A stretch of DNA of 64,000 nucleotides from Beroe forskalii (lineage: Eukaryota; Ctenophora; Nuda; Beroida; Beroidae), in NCBI GenBank assembly GCA_011033025.1, contig WFMF01000042.1:284501-348500 (forward strand), in the 5' to 3' direction. Every line of letters begins with the position of its first letter. Position 1 is the stretch's first letter. The translations under genes were made by a program, and so were the position numbers. Positions 24,682-36,397 of the stretch are shown piece by piece. The notes under the pieces are model-generated. The model saw only the letters and a program-made list of their open reading frames with translations. It had not been told where the DNA came from and made no database searches.

Positions 24682-27600
24682 CGTTGATACTAAAAGGTGG
24701 AACCACCCGAAACCACCCGAAACCATCCGAAACCACCCAACCCACCCGAAACCACCCCGAAACCACCCAACATAACCCGAAACCACCCGAAACCACCCGA
24801 AACCATCCGAAACCACCCGAAACCATCGAAACCACCAACCACCAAACAACCCAACCCACCCAACCCAGCCAACGGTGGGTTGGGTGGTTTCGTGGTTTTC
24901 AAATGGTTTCGGGTCACTACATTTAAGTAAAATTTTGGGTTGTTTCGGCTGGTTTCGGGCTGGTTTCGGGATGGTTTCAAAATTTAGCATAAATTGGGGT
25001 TCTTAAAACACCGAAACCACCCGAAACCACCCAAAACCACCCGAAACCACCCGAAACCACCCAAAACCACCCGAAACCACTCGAAACCACCCAAAATTCA
25101 TATTTTGGGTTGGTTCGGTGGTTGGGTCAAGCTCGGTAGTTCCAAAACAAAGGTAAAATTTTGGCTCGTTTCAAAATTTTTGCATAAATTGGGGAATTCT
25201 AACCACCAAAATGACCCAAAACAACCCAACCCACCTGAAACTATCCAAAATCCATATTCTGGGTGGGTTTGGGTGGTTTCGGGTAGTTCAAATTTAAAAT
25301 TTTGGTTCGTTTTGGCGCTAGTTTCGAAATTTTTGGTAAATTGGGTATTCAAACCACCTGAAACCAGCCGATTCCACAAAATATGAATTATGCACTTTGT
25401 GCTGTTTCGTATGGTTTCGAAACAGCCCGAAACAACCCAAAACAACCCACAACAATCCGAAACCACCCAAACGATGAATTTTGGGTTATGGTGGACTGAC
25501 GGTTTCTAAACTGGCAATTGTGATCATATCAATCATTCTCCTCCGATATGTACATTTTGATACTCTGTCGATTTTACGTTAACTTAGTGTGTAGGTACCA
25601 TTACTCCAATCTCCATTATATGATGTATAGCTCTGTTACCAAAAACAAAATGAGGAAATTTGGTAACTTTCCGAAATTTAATGATCACATGCAATGATGA
25701 ATCATGAACTGATCATGTGCCACGTGCAATGTGCATGGATTACGTTTACGAGCACAATTGCATGGAAGTAGTGGCATAAAGCTCTGCAAATTCTCAAATA
25801 TTACGTAGTCATAGACCAGAGATTGTAGACATCTGAATCCGAAATTTATATCAACAGCCGTGCTGTAATTCAGCTTGCTGTAGGTACGATATAAGTTATT
25901 GGATCATGCTGAAAATCAAAGAGAGGCTTGCAAAAGAGATGAAATATCACCCACAAACTCGTCCACTCGTTAGGTATAGTTTTTTATTTTGTTACAATTA
26001 CATGCGCTGTTTCTTAATTAGTTAATTGCCAAAACCTCGACATACAATTCAAGGGCTGCCTGTAATAACTTATCATTGCACAATACACAAGTAACATTTG
26101 ATACACGTCTGTAAGTGTACATTGTGGGGATTTCTATAGTCCCACCGCCCACGTGATTATATATCAAGTAACATTAACAACAAAATATAATGTTGGAATG
26201 TAGTATTTGAACATTTTCATAAAGGTGAATAAGATGAATAAGATGAACGTACGGTCGAATTACATGCAAAGGTGAATATAAGTGCACGGGCCGTCTGAGC
26301 AATGAAAAATACTGTAATGCAACGAAATGAAAAGTTCTTACGCAACCAATGACACATTCGCGATATATCCCTAACTGCCGCTGAACTTGCCGGGCATGTT
26401 ATGCGTCACGCGAAAAAATAGGCTGGGAATTGTTTGTTACTGACAGTGTCCATATTGTTCGTGTGGACTTACCATTCGTGCGCGATGTTACCCTCGGCAA
26501 AATCTTCCATCATTTCAAACAAAAGTCAGATGTTTCGTTGTGAATTATATTTTGAATGTTTTAATGAATCAGAATTTGCACACTGGGCTCAAGTAAGTGA
26601 TGCAATCATCATAAGTGATAGTGTTGTTTTAAGAACATTTTGGGTCAAAAAGTGTTACCACGCATGATTTTCAAAAGTTCAAAGCACCTTTGCTCCTTTA
26701 CTCTTTTACAGTAAAACTTCTCAAACGTTGAATGGTTGTTTGGTTTGCCATAGACTACAGCCCCAGTGTGGACGATTTTCTTTACAAGAACTACCTATTT
26801 CTCTGTAGATTAAAACCACCATATATGCAATTACCCGGCCACTGAGGATCTTTCGTGAGCCATTTCACCCTTTCAACTTATTTTACAATCTGATGCCTCT
26901 GACCTATGATTTATGAAGATACATATCAATAACGAGCTAGGCCGTCGGGCTCGTTCTTCGTAGCTCAAGCTGCCACAGGTCATCAATAAGTCAATACACG
27001 TCTTGTTCCTGATTAACGATTTTAAGTCGATAATATAAGTGATAATATAATAATGCTGTTATTTCTCCGAACCTCGCTCTTGCATTGAATAGTCGTTGTA
27101 TTTTGCCACAAAAACTTTCTGTTGGTTTTAAAATTCTTTGAAGATTTATACTCAAACTTTCAACATTTCCTTTCTAGAAGGGTAAATCTCTCAAATAAGC
27201 TCCCGAGAATGACAGGTATTGGATAATGGATATATCACAGTCAATTCATTGGCCCAGACTATTATTCAGTGTCACATGAATATAAAATATGCCGCAAAAT
27301 TCGCTCTCCAGGTATTATACATATTATTGATACACGTATGGATTGGGTCACGCTGAATTTGAGCAGAGCCGTGGACACTGGACATATCCATGAGGAATCT
27401 CAATTCTTACTTGCACACACGAAGTGAAATAGCCCATGTCAGTGTCAACTGTGCAAATATGCTGAGGATGGAAGTCACGCTACTGATACTGTACTACAGT
27501 TATACCATCCGAATTGGAAACTTTTGCCATGGGCTTTCCTTGAATTCACAGTGTATCGGGTTGATTCACGTGGGTTGGGTGGTTTCGGGTGGGTTGGGTG

Positions 27601-28398
27601 GTTTCGGGGCTATATTGGGTGGTTTCGGGTGGGTTGGGTGGTTCCACCTTTTAGTATCAACGAAAATGTTGTAACAGAGGTGCTACACTTTTAGACGATA
27701 ATCAGATTTTCCAACCTTATCCAGACCAATTAAAAAGTTTATTGACAGGCAATAGTATCAACAGTCAAAACTGGGTGGTTTCGGGTGGGTTGGGTGGTTC
27801 TAGGAAGGTTGGGTGGTTCCGGGAAGGTTGAGTGGTTTCAGGTGGGTTCGGTGGTTTCGTGATTCGGTGGTTTGGGTGGTTTCGGGTGTTTGGGTGGTTT
27901 CGGGTGGGTTGGGTGGGTTGGGTGGTTTCCGGGTGGGTTAGATGGTTTCGGTGGGTTGGGTGGTTTCGGGTGGGTTGGGTGGTTTCGGTGGGTTGGGTGG
28001 TTTCTGGTGGGTTGGGTGGTTTCGTTTGGGTTGGGTGGTTTCGGGTGGTTTCGGGTGGTTTTGGGTCGTTCCACATTTTACTTAAATATCAGCTGGTTTC
28101 GGGCTGGTTTCGGGCTGGTTTCGTATTTTTTGACAAAATGTTATAGTAAAAACAATGTTTTTGGGTGGTTTCGGGTGGGTTGGGTGGTTTCGGGTGGTTT
28201 CGGGTGGGTTGGGTGGTTTCAGGTGGGTTGGGTGGTTTCGGGTGGTTTCAGGTGGTTTCGGGTGGTTTCGGGTGGTTTCGGGTGGTTTCGGGGCTATGTT
28301 GGGTGGTTTCGGGGGTGGTTTCGGGTGGGTTGGGTGGTTTCGGGTGGTTTCGGGTGGTTTCGGGTGGTTCCACCTTTTAGTATCAACGATCAGATGCC
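24672..28398. mobile_element. Foldback-type element FB2 inserted in the LRR gene exon, 10-bp target duplication
   Basis: The element proper is 24682-28388 (3707 bp). Ends are perfect complements: CGTTGATACTAAAAGGTGGA left and TCCACCTTTTAGTATCAACG right. They run into arrays of the 10-bp unit GGTTTCGGGT (with GGTTGGGT variants). The target duplication ATCAGATGCC is perfect (24672-24681 and 28389-28398). Left arrays occupy about 24690-25490 in mixed orientation; right arrays about 27570-28375. A third internal copy of the end sequence stops at 27662, so the element is compound or has an internal duplication. The centre (25500-27500) shows no transposase. A duplication of 8-11 bp fits MULE- or foldback-type transposition. 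Confidence 0.93.
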
Positions 28399-30098
28399 AA
28401 CATCAGAAACTGTGACAGTATTCTGGCAATTTCCTCAGCCAAGTGCAGTTTGGGATGACAACAGTAAGAAGTACTGCTGTTCAGATTCAGGTGGCGGTTG
28501 TATTAACCAAGTTAATGTAATTATGCACTGTCAGAGACAAGCAGTTGGATCAAATGATAAGATGGATGTTATCACTACTGATCCTTTCTCAGTATCACTA
28601 TCCACATCAGATGCATGTAATAAGGAATTTAGCCATTCTGAAAATATTGATTTCTCAACTCCAGATTTCATATTTTGCACTGTACAGTTAGAAATCCCTG
28701 GTAATGATGGCCTTTACTCATCTTTTGGTCCTTGGCGTGTTGGATACCAAGAAGAACTGAAAGCATTTGAGGGGATATCATGTAATGATGAATCTAAGTC
28801 ATTTCATGCAACTTACTTTGACTTAACAAATGATTTTGCCGACTTTCAAAATATAGGTTATGATGTTATTTTCAAAGACCCAAAACTATACAATTCACCT
28901 AATCTTGGACCATATCTCTACAAGACAGACAAACTGAGTGGTCAAGATACATTAACTCAGTGGTTCACTCCAAATACAAATGTTATCAACATAAATCAAG
29001 AGAAGTTTTGTTTGTTGGAAAGTGCAGCTTGTGGAACTGGATCATCATGCATGTTTGCTAGAGAATGGTGGCCAGTAGATTCTCTTGTAGATACCCCCTC
29101 TGATACAACAGGAAACTTCCTGAGGCATAACATGTACTTCACAGCAAGGTTACAGATGCCTATTTCATTTTCTGGTGGGGAGACCTTTACTGTCGGTGGC
29201 CCTGATGATGTTTGGGTATTCCTAGATGGGCTGTTGATTCTTGAAGTGTTAGCCTTGGAAGATGACAGTGCAGATCTCCCTTGTGGCGAGGTAACCTTCA
29301 GTGGGGGTGGTATGGTCACCAAACATGGTACTCTGAATTTAGGTCAGTTGACTGATTATACCACAAGATGCACAGGGCTTACCTCTACCCCTAACAAAAT
29401 AGATCCCTCAAAGTTTACTATTTCTAAGGAAATGCAATTAGATATCTTCACAACTCAAAGGCGTTCTTTGAAGTCCAGGATATTCCTTCGTTTGAACAAT
29501 GTTCAACAGGCAGATTGGTCTAACTTTATTGAATTTTCAATGTCTGAAGAAAAACTGAGGAATGGCAAGATTGGGGAACTTAACCTGAATACAATCCTGG
29601 GTGCTAAAACCTACCAGTTCCAAATAATTGAAACAAATGAAAACTTTGAAGTGCAAGAGGAGGGTTTTGTTTTTGTGAATGATCCTGCTCCCCCTGCAGC
29701 CAATACAGATCCTGGAAATGACATACCAGCTCATTACAACTGTGTGGATCAGCCTGTCGTTGTGGCTCCAGTATCACCTTCAGCTGCAATCGCTGTTGAT
29801 ACTTCTTCAGCTTTAATTGTTCTGAAAAATGCCATTGACTATGACACCATTGAGCCAAAATTCAAATACTTGTTTTTGAAGATTGGCTATGAATATGATT
29901 CAGAAAATGAACGTAGTGTTTACAGTGAAATCAGGATAAAGATAAATATATTGGATGCTAATGACAACTGCCCACAATTTGCTGATGCAGCTGAAACAGT
30001 TGTTGATAGATCTCAAAAGTGTCTTGATTTGACTGGGAACCAATTGGTTGTTTCTGATGCTGATGATGGAAATAACAAGCTTATAGAATATTTCATAG
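28399..30098 (+). CDS. Giant LRR gene, first exon 3' part (fibro-slime and cadherin-like domains)
   Basis: Continues the LRR frame after FB2 (..DQMP joins TSETVTVF). Early residues form a Cys-containing beta-rich region. The segment at about 29130-29500 has the fibro-slime (PA14-like) signature GGPDDVWVFLDG, with preceding MYFTARLQM and following RIFLRLNNV. At 29830-29980 a cadherin-type strand pattern ends in the calcium motif LDANDNCPQF. The exon ends at ATAG/GTTAGT. The frame remains open across the right array of FB2, which only reflects the repeat. Confidence 0.88.
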
Positions 30099-30281
30099 GT
30101 TAGTTATTCTTGTGGAATCAGTGAGTGTTCAAATTCCCTTTCATGTTTTATAATCCATCTCCGGAATCATTTTGTTTCATTCCTTAATCATTAGGTAGGT
30201 ATTATAAGCTTATTATGATGAAGTTTTAATAATTACGTTAAGTGTCGTTCAACATACCCATAACATAATGCATCTCTTCAG

Positions 30282-30511
30282 GACAACACACAGTTCTAAA
30301 CCTGAGTGATGAAGATTACCTCACCTACAAGACTGTGAAGGACTACTTTACCTATGAAGAGTTTATGGTGGAATACCTGGTTGATGTCTATGCTGTTGAC
30401 AAGGGATCACCTGTTCACTTAGGAAGTGTCAATCAGTACAAGGTCAAAATAAGTGCATCGTGCATACAGGAAATGGTCTTCGTGATTGGACTTGATTCTG
30501 GAATATTCAAC
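30282..30511 (+). CDS. Giant gene exon 2 (cadherin-like repeat)
   Basis: Acceptor CATCTCTTCAG, donor AAC/GTGAGC; enters phase 1, leaves phase 0. It contains VEYLVDVYAVDKGSP, a cadherin-repeat A(x)DxG-like strand, completing a cadherin-type module begun in exon 1. Reading past the donor runs into a MITE and a stop. Confidence 0.8.
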
Positions 30512-30528
30512 GTGAGCTATCTGCCCAA

Positions 30529-30793
30529 CAGGCCCGCAGCCAGGATTTTTTCTGGGTAGGGCCCTTCACTGTGACCTAGCTACGGCAGGGGTTTTTGGGC
30601 CCAGCCCCGAAAAAATCTATGAAAAATTTTGTGTTCCATACTGTTTTTGGGGCTGAAATATAACAAGTTTATCATTCACGATGTCTTACACGAGTATTAC
30701 GATAATCGTTGAAATTAGAACAAAGTTTTGGGCGGTTCCAATTTTTCCGAGGGGGCCACAGCCCCCCACGGCCTCCCCCTGGCTACGGGCCTG
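30529..30793. mobile_element. MITE with CAGGCCCGTAGCCAGG-type ends
   Basis: Ends CAGGCCCGCAGCCAGG and CCTGGCTACGGGCCTG are inverted repeats. Flanks CTGCCCAA and CTACCAAA match at 6 of 8, suggesting a decayed 8-bp duplication as in hAT-type elements. About 265 bp, intronic, starting 17 bp after the exon 2 donor. Confidence 0.75.
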
Positions 30794-30981
30794 CTACCAA
30801 ACACTTGCTATATCAAAATGTCATAACAATACCCACTCTATTGTTTGTGCTTCCTTAAGTATTATTTTTCAACTTTGGTATCAAAATGTAATATTCTCGA
30901 TTTGCTTTGAAGTTTTAAATTGAAGAATTGAAGAGATTTCAAATTAAGAAGCTGGCATATTTTATGAGTCTATTGGTGCAG

Positions 30982-31094
30982 GTCAAAGCCCCTGGTTGGA
31001 TGATATCCACCTCCACTTTATCATACTGTGACACCTGCTCACTTGGCTACAGATGTACTGGCTTTGGGGATAGGACCCAGTGTAGCACTTGCAC
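30982..31094 (+). CDS. Giant gene exon 3 (Cys-rich)
   Basis: Acceptor CTATTGGTGCAG, donor AC/GTATGT; phase 0 in, phase 2 out. Encodes YCDTCSLGYRCTGFG and QCSTC, the CxxC spacing of GCC2/GCC3 (ephrin-receptor-like) Cys-rich modules. Confidence 0.8.
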
Positions 31095-31140
31095 GTATGT
31101 CAATTATCCAAATATATCATACTGGTTGATTAGATTATTA

Positions 31141-31294
31141 CACCACCAAAACCGTTGGATGTTGGTCAAGTAAGTAAGTAACCTCCATGGGATTGGATGT
31201 GGTTAGTCCATTTTGTCTCATTTAAAGTTCCCATTGTCGCATCCAACACTGTTGGGGTACCTACTTAACCAACTCACCAACGGTTTTGGTGGTG
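31141..31294. repeat. Intronic inverted repeat
   Basis: CACCACCAAAACCGTTGG (31141-31158) and its exact complement (31277-31294), with further pairing of GTAAGTAA/TTACTTAC-like inner segments. Likely a small MITE or hairpin. Confidence 0.7.
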
Positions 31295-31809
31295 ATATCT
31301 TGACAGATGCGGGCAGTTGGAACCCCTTTAACCTGCCCAAAAACAGTTCAATCCCACGTAATTTAACTTTTTGCAGTTCAAGCAAATTCCAAGCTGCTCA
31401 ATTTTTAGAGGCTATCCAAGGTAACAATTTTCGGCCAAATGTTAATTATAGCTAAATCTCGAGGTCTAAAGGAACGTAACAAAGTAAAACATGATCTGAT
31501 GAAAATCACAGGCGAAATAGATGGTCAAAGAAGCACAAAGTAACTAAATACTAGGTTCTATCACAAAATACTAAAATCAAAGTTTATATTGATGAAACCG
31601 AGTCCTTTAAACCTAAAATTTTAGTTTTACAATAAATCATTTTTGACATTATTTTTCCTGCAGAGGGTAACTGACCTGGCCATGGCAGGAAAATTGTGAC
31701 ATAAAATCTCTCCTTATAGCCCAGAAACTTCTCCGTGCATAACAAAACGGGGGGGAAAGGTTACCGCCCTGGCCTGGGCAAGAAAGAATCAATTCATGAT
31801 TAATTTCAG

Positions 31810-31918
31810 GAGGAGTTTTGCAAATCCAGATATTGACGCCTCAACATTTTCTGTACTTTCAAGAGATGAGGAAGGCTGTTCTAATCCAAGCAAGTGGGAA
31901 ATCTCCTTTGGGGCACAG
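31810..31918 (+). CDS. Giant gene exon 4
   Basis: Acceptor GATTAATTTCAG, donor CAG/GTATTT; phase 2 in, phase 0 out. Encodes about 36 residues (RSFANPDIDASTFSVL, GCSNPSKW). No domain of its own; it links Cys-rich modules. Confidence 0.65.
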
Positions 31919-32189
31919 GTATTTTAGCAGTGAATCAAAGAATTAAATGGGTTCAAACCGTTTGTGACTAAATTTCTGAATATGTTATAAACATATAACT
32001 TAACTAGAATAGGCCGTCTAGTATCTAGCTCACAGGCAATCTGGTCACAGAAACTCAGACCTCCTGACTCCTGTCTATCCAATGGATGGTAATTTTTAAA
32101 GCATTAAAAATCTCATCAATACATAGCTCAATCGGTACGTTGTTTGTAACTTTTGAACACACACTGTGTCATTAGTTGAAGCTGCAAGT

Positions 32190-32775
32190 CCTTAACCCAA
32201 ACCCGAACACCTCCCTTACCCTCTATATACTGAATGCATTTGGTCTTATTTTACAAAATCAAATTAACTCATTATGCAACTTCTAAAGAGGTTTACGCAG
32301 CGCTCCTCTGTGTAACATAATCAAATCAAATTAACATAATAGTTAATTTTGAAAAGGTGGAACCACTACACAGATAATAAAAAAATTTTGGCATTGTTCT
32401 CAAAACGTACCCACTATAGGAGAACAGAGGTGTTAAAAATGAACACTGGGGTGACAGACCGCAGATTTCACACTGATACAGTAGCTGCACTTTATTACAA
32501 TAGCTCAAATACAGTACTAGACATTTCTAATGTATGTGATAAGATGGCAGTTTGTATTAGTAAGCTTGAATTAAACATAATTACTTTGAATTTACATTTT
32601 ATTCTCATTGCTATTTAGTTGTGGGGTTTCGGTTTTGTAACTCGCAAAACTTGAAACCTTCCATTAAAAACTGATGTCTCACTTGGCCTGGTCTTAATCG
32701 TAAGTCCCAAATTTGCTTCGCGCCTACATAATATCGCGGTTTGCAATTTTGCTAGTTACAAAACCTCTCAACCCT
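32190..32775. other. Left flank of decayed SET/ORF-B element
   Basis: Sequence from CCTTAACCCAAACCCGAACA to about 32270 matches the flank at 55083-55175. Diverged terminal-like pieces (TGTGTAACATAATCAAATCA) follow at about 32310. Intronic within the giant gene. Confidence 0.55.
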
Positions 32776-33295
32776 TTATATTAAACTTTCACGCCCTTCA
32801 CATTTTGTGTAACATAATCAAATCATATTAACATAATGATTGAATATTCTTTCTCCATAGTCCAAAATCAAATCAAATCAACAATAAACAGATATTCACA
32901 CAAGGTCACAGCCTCATGCCACACAAACAAATCAAATCAACAATAAACAGATATTAATTGATCAATAGTTCTCTAATACTTCAGAAAAGGTGGTGTAATA
33001 TCCCTCAGTGTATTTCATATTTTATGATGTGAAATAATTTGATGGCAGTTTGTAATCTAGTAAGGATACAATTGAGTGCCTATTGAATGTGACATTTTAT
33101 TCTCATTTGCTGTTTAGCAGAGGCCTTGTTCATCGTAACCTGATGTCTCAGAAGAACAGGTCCTAAATTTCCATCTTCTTCTACACATTCTTCCCTTCCT
33201 GCAAACCCCACACCACTCCTGAAACTAAAGGAAAATGTATAATTTGTTGTGCTACTTTATTTGTGATTTTAAATGGCCAAAACTGTATTCAACCA

Positions 33296-33466
33296 GGAAG
33301 CCCACCTCAAAGCCTTGCAGCATATACAGTTAGCAGCCAATCGTGAGTGGTTGACGAGCCGACCCAGAGTTCCATCCTCCTTTGTGGCGTCGATGCAGAG
33401 GCCTTGTTCATCGTGGGAGAAAAAGAACAGGTAGCCTCCATCTTCTTCTGCACATGGGCTCTGTGG
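33296..33466 (-). pseudogene. SET-domain fragment (KMT5A-like)
   Basis: The minus-strand frame contains CIDATKEDGTLGRLVNHSRL and EEDGGYLFFFSHD, matching the core of the intact SET gene at 55335. The order is rearranged and both gene ends are missing. It lacks the GKGRG cofactor loop and the final DYG motif, so it cannot encode a working enzyme. Confidence 0.9.
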
Positions 33467-33470
33467 TGAC

Positions 33471-34755
33471 ATGATTACACTTTCCTCACATCGCAGACCA
33501 AGGAGTGGAGCAGCCAACAACATTCCTGAATCCCACCTCATCCTCACCTACCATCCCATCATGATATCCACCCTCAACAGAGATGACCTGAAAGACACCC
33601 TTCTAACGAGACTTCGGGAGAAGGGCTACACATCATTCAGTGATCAGACAACCAAAACCCTGGTCAGGCACACAAGACTAGTCCCCCTAAAGACCTGAAA
33701 GTGTAGGGTTGAAGGACTCATGCTGACAAACTATGGCATGAAGCAACCCGTACATGAGTCCACTCTCCATACCGACAACTACACCCCCATCACCCACACT
33801 CCTCCTCCTGGCTACCCTCCTAACACATTCGACATTTCCTTCTCATTCTTCCTCCCCACCCTCCTCACCGTCAGAATGAGAGATGCCCCTGGTCTCGTCA
33901 GATATTCCCTGTACTCACCTCTGGACCAGAGGCCGCCTCCCCGTAGATACAACATTGGTGGCACCTTTGTGAGGACCTTCGACTGCCCCAGTGACGCTAC
34001 AGAGCCAGCTGTCCTGCAGCACTTACAGCATCCTGCACCACTATGTCCTCCAGGCTACGGGCAAGGACATGCTGACAGCTCCAGGGAACGTCAGAACAGA
34101 CTGGAGACCTACCAGCAGCTGTACAGGGACTTCCTGGAGGTGGACTACGGACGACTGGGTGGGCTCAGGCATGAGAGCCGTGTGAGAGCTGTCACACCCT
34201 CTCTAGCTGTGCAGGCAGTCCAACGGAAGTGGCCCTGGGAGATTGCCAACTACAATCCTGAGGTCTTCCGGATGTCGGTGCAGGACTACCTGATAGCTCT
34301 TCCCCAGGTGCTAGACAGGGCTGTTGACGAGCTCTATGACCTGGGGTTCTCCCTCTCCCACAGAGCTCCACCTCCTGGACAGACTGCTACAATCACGATC
34401 CCTCAAAAGAACGTGTTTGGGGATTTGAGGAGACTGGTTGGGGAGACTGTTCGGCCTGGGCAGTGTGTGACGGACCCGATTGATGAGGATGCCTGGTGGA
34501 GGAGGAGATTCAGAGAAGACGACCCAATCTACGTCCCTCTTCCGCCAGTTATCCTGAGTTGGACAACAGACGAGCAACAGTGGAGAACTCCACATCAGAT
34601 CAGGAGTTCTTGAGGATCCTCAAGGCTGCTATCACTAACTCGTACAGTCGGAGGAGGGTGAACTGGGAACGTTCAGATGCTCGTTACAGGGATTGACAAA
34701 GGAACAGATTGTCAACCGTGGGAAGTGGCTGAAGAAGCAGGGACCTTTGATTGGT
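33471..34755 (+). pseudogene. ORF-B homologue, broken
   Basis: Two open segments (33471-33698 and 33720-34613) plus a frame-shifted tail to about 34755 align with residues of ORF-B from its N-terminal third to its C-terminus. Conserved blocks include RLGGLRHESRV, SPLDQRPPPRRYNIGG, LPQVLDRAVDELYDLG and DPIDEDAWWRRRFR. A stop near 33699, a shift near 33990 and another near 34580 break it. Protein-level conservation with many nucleotide changes indicates that the ancestral frame was a real gene. Confidence 0.88.
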
Positions 34756-34894
34756 CACGTTAATTGTTGCATATATTTGATTGTGTGAATATTTTATGTT
34801 AATTTGATTTGATTATGTTACATGAGGCTGCGACCTTGTGTGAATCCATTCTCTTTTGAATTTTCTCAGCAAAGAACTTACTTTTCAGTTTGTA

Positions 34895-35370
34895 AACAAA
34901 GTAAACAGAGTAAACAAAGTAAACAAAGTAAACAAAGTAAACAAAGTAAACAAAGTAAAAAAAGTAAACAAAGTAAACAAAGTAAACAAAGTAAACAAAG
35001 TAAACAAAGTAAACAAAGTAAACAAAGTAAACAAAGTAAACAAAGTAAACAAAGTAAACAAAGTAAACAAAGTAAACAAAGTAAAAGTAAACAAAGTAAA
35101 CAAAGTAAACAAAGTAAACAAAGTAAACAAAGTAAAAAACAAAGTAAACAAAGTAAACAAAGTAAACAAAGTAAACAAAGTAAACAAAGTAAACAAAGTA
35201 AACAAAGTAAACAAAGTAAACAAAGTAAACAAAGTAAACAAAGTAAACAAAGTAAACAAAGTAAACAAAGTAAACAAAGTAAACAAAGTAAACAAAGTAA
35301 ACAAAGTAAACAAAGTAAACAAAGTAAACAAAGTAAACAAAGTAAACAAAGTATACAAAGTATACAAAGA
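34895..35370 (+). repeat. (AAACAAAGT)n array
   Basis: About 52 copies of a 9-bp unit, AAACAAAGT, directly after copy C. All long frames here are three-residue repeats and not genes. An AAACTAAGT array sits at the same place after copy A, so the array travels with the block. Confidence 0.97.
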
Positions 35371-35376
35371 ATACAA

Positions 35377-35510
35377 AGTAGATTCTACGCAAAAAATACA
35401 TAGCTGGTGCAATTTTCGTGAACATTGAATAAAAGCAAGCTGAGCTATTCAAAACTCCCTTTTGGGCTCACGGTGTATAACCCTAACCCTAACCCTAACC
35501 CTAACCCTAA
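35377..35510 (+). repeat. Telomere-adjacent-like module (first copy) with short (CCCTAA)n
   Basis: ATTCTACGCAAAAAATACAT onward through CTATTCAAAACTCCCTTTTG, ending in CCCTAA repeats (35479-35510). The same module recurs at 36398-36510 before a longer CCCTAA array. Confidence 0.85.
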
Positions 35511-35512
35511 AA

Positions 35513-35860
35513 TTAGTGTCACAGACATTTGCTTTTAACTCAAAACGCTATTGATGAATCTCTCTGAAATTTTGAACAGATGTTTCACACACTAATAAAA
35601 CCTCAAAAACAAGATTTCAGAGAGATAGAGCCTTTACTTTTTGAGATATGTCCAAATTTCTGTAACACTTATGCATATAACTTTAACCCCTTAAAGCATA
35701 AGTGTTACAGACATTAGGTGATAACTGAAAGAGCATGGGATGAATCTTTCTGAAATTTTGAACAGATCTTTCAATAACCAATAGAACCTCACAAACAAAA
35801 TTTCAGAGAGATTCAACCGTTGCTTCTTGAGATATGTTCAAATGTCTGTAATGCTTATAC
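35513..35860. mobile_element. Two MITE-like units with GTGTCACAGACAT ends
   Basis: Units at about 35513-35668 and 35697-35860 start with AGTGT(C/T)ACAGACATT and end with the complement-like AAAT(G/T)TCTGTAA(C/T)(A/G)CTTA. Two further units lie at 59540-59690 and 59711-59868 with better ends. The shared interior is GAATCTTTCTGAAATTTTGA. Confidence 0.75.
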
Positions 35861-36397
35861 ATATGCTTGTCATATGCATTTCAGAAATTATTTTCTTACT
35901 CATACCTAGAAAACGAATAGTCAGATCATGATGAAACCTTCATCCGTACCCACTAATATGGCCATTCCAGTTCTTTAGAGCACATATAAAGCTGTGTTTG
36001 GAGATAAAATACGTTTCGAGTCACTCGGCTCTCGGCTCGCGTAATCTGACGGTTTTGTGTCTATAACTTAAAAAATAAAAGAGATATCAAAAAATAACAC
36101 CGTAGCGTATACTTTTCGCATCGAGATCTACAAGTATACAAAATTTCAGACCTCTAGCTCGAAAAAAAATTTGCACGTGCAAACGTGCGCAGGCGCGCCG
36201 AATATGCACGTTGACATTTCAAACTCTCAAAAGATGAAATTCCATCTTATATCTAAGTCCTAGTTTTGGAGGCATGCAAAAAGACCATTCAGAAGCCGAG
36301 ATAAGTCCAAGAGGGTCTAGCACCTATATGAGAAAATCTCCAAAAATTTGCACGTGCAATATCGCGCCACCTGATTGTCCAATCATCTTGAAACCTT
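35861..36397. other. No gene recognised (intron)
   Basis: AT-rich intronic sequence between the MITE pair and the second telomere-adjacent-like module. No supported exon. Confidence 0.4.

Larger units (their letters stand above)
32780..34830. mobile_element. Decayed copy C of the SET/ORF-B element
   Basis: Related along its length to 55195-58135. The left part (32780-32990) carries several diverged end sequences, including ACACAAGGTCACAGCCTCAT. Minus-strand SET fragments lie at 33290-33470 and plus-strand ORF-B at 33471-34755. The right end ATGAGGCTGCGACCTTGTGT lies near 34823-34842. Most of the SET gene and the divergent promoter are deleted, so the SET fragment and ORF-B abut. It sits in the intron between exons 4 and 5 of the giant gene. 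Confidence 0.85.

Noticed and set aside
27765-28380. Pro/Asn/His- and Gly/Trp/Phe-rich frames on both strands
   Set aside because: Translation of the GGTTTCGGGT arms of FB2. The apparent start at 27872 of the fibro-slime frame is repeat read-through, not a real start.
31213-31455. Extra exon of the giant gene between exons 3 and 4
   Set aside because: The frame overlaps an inverted repeat, lacks a consistent acceptor/donor pair and is not needed to join exons 3 and 4 in phase.
34799-35452. Long frames on both strands (KQSKQS, NKVNKV, YFVYFV, FTLFTL repeats)
   Set aside because: Direct translation of the AAACAAAGT array; the 9-bp period keeps every frame open.
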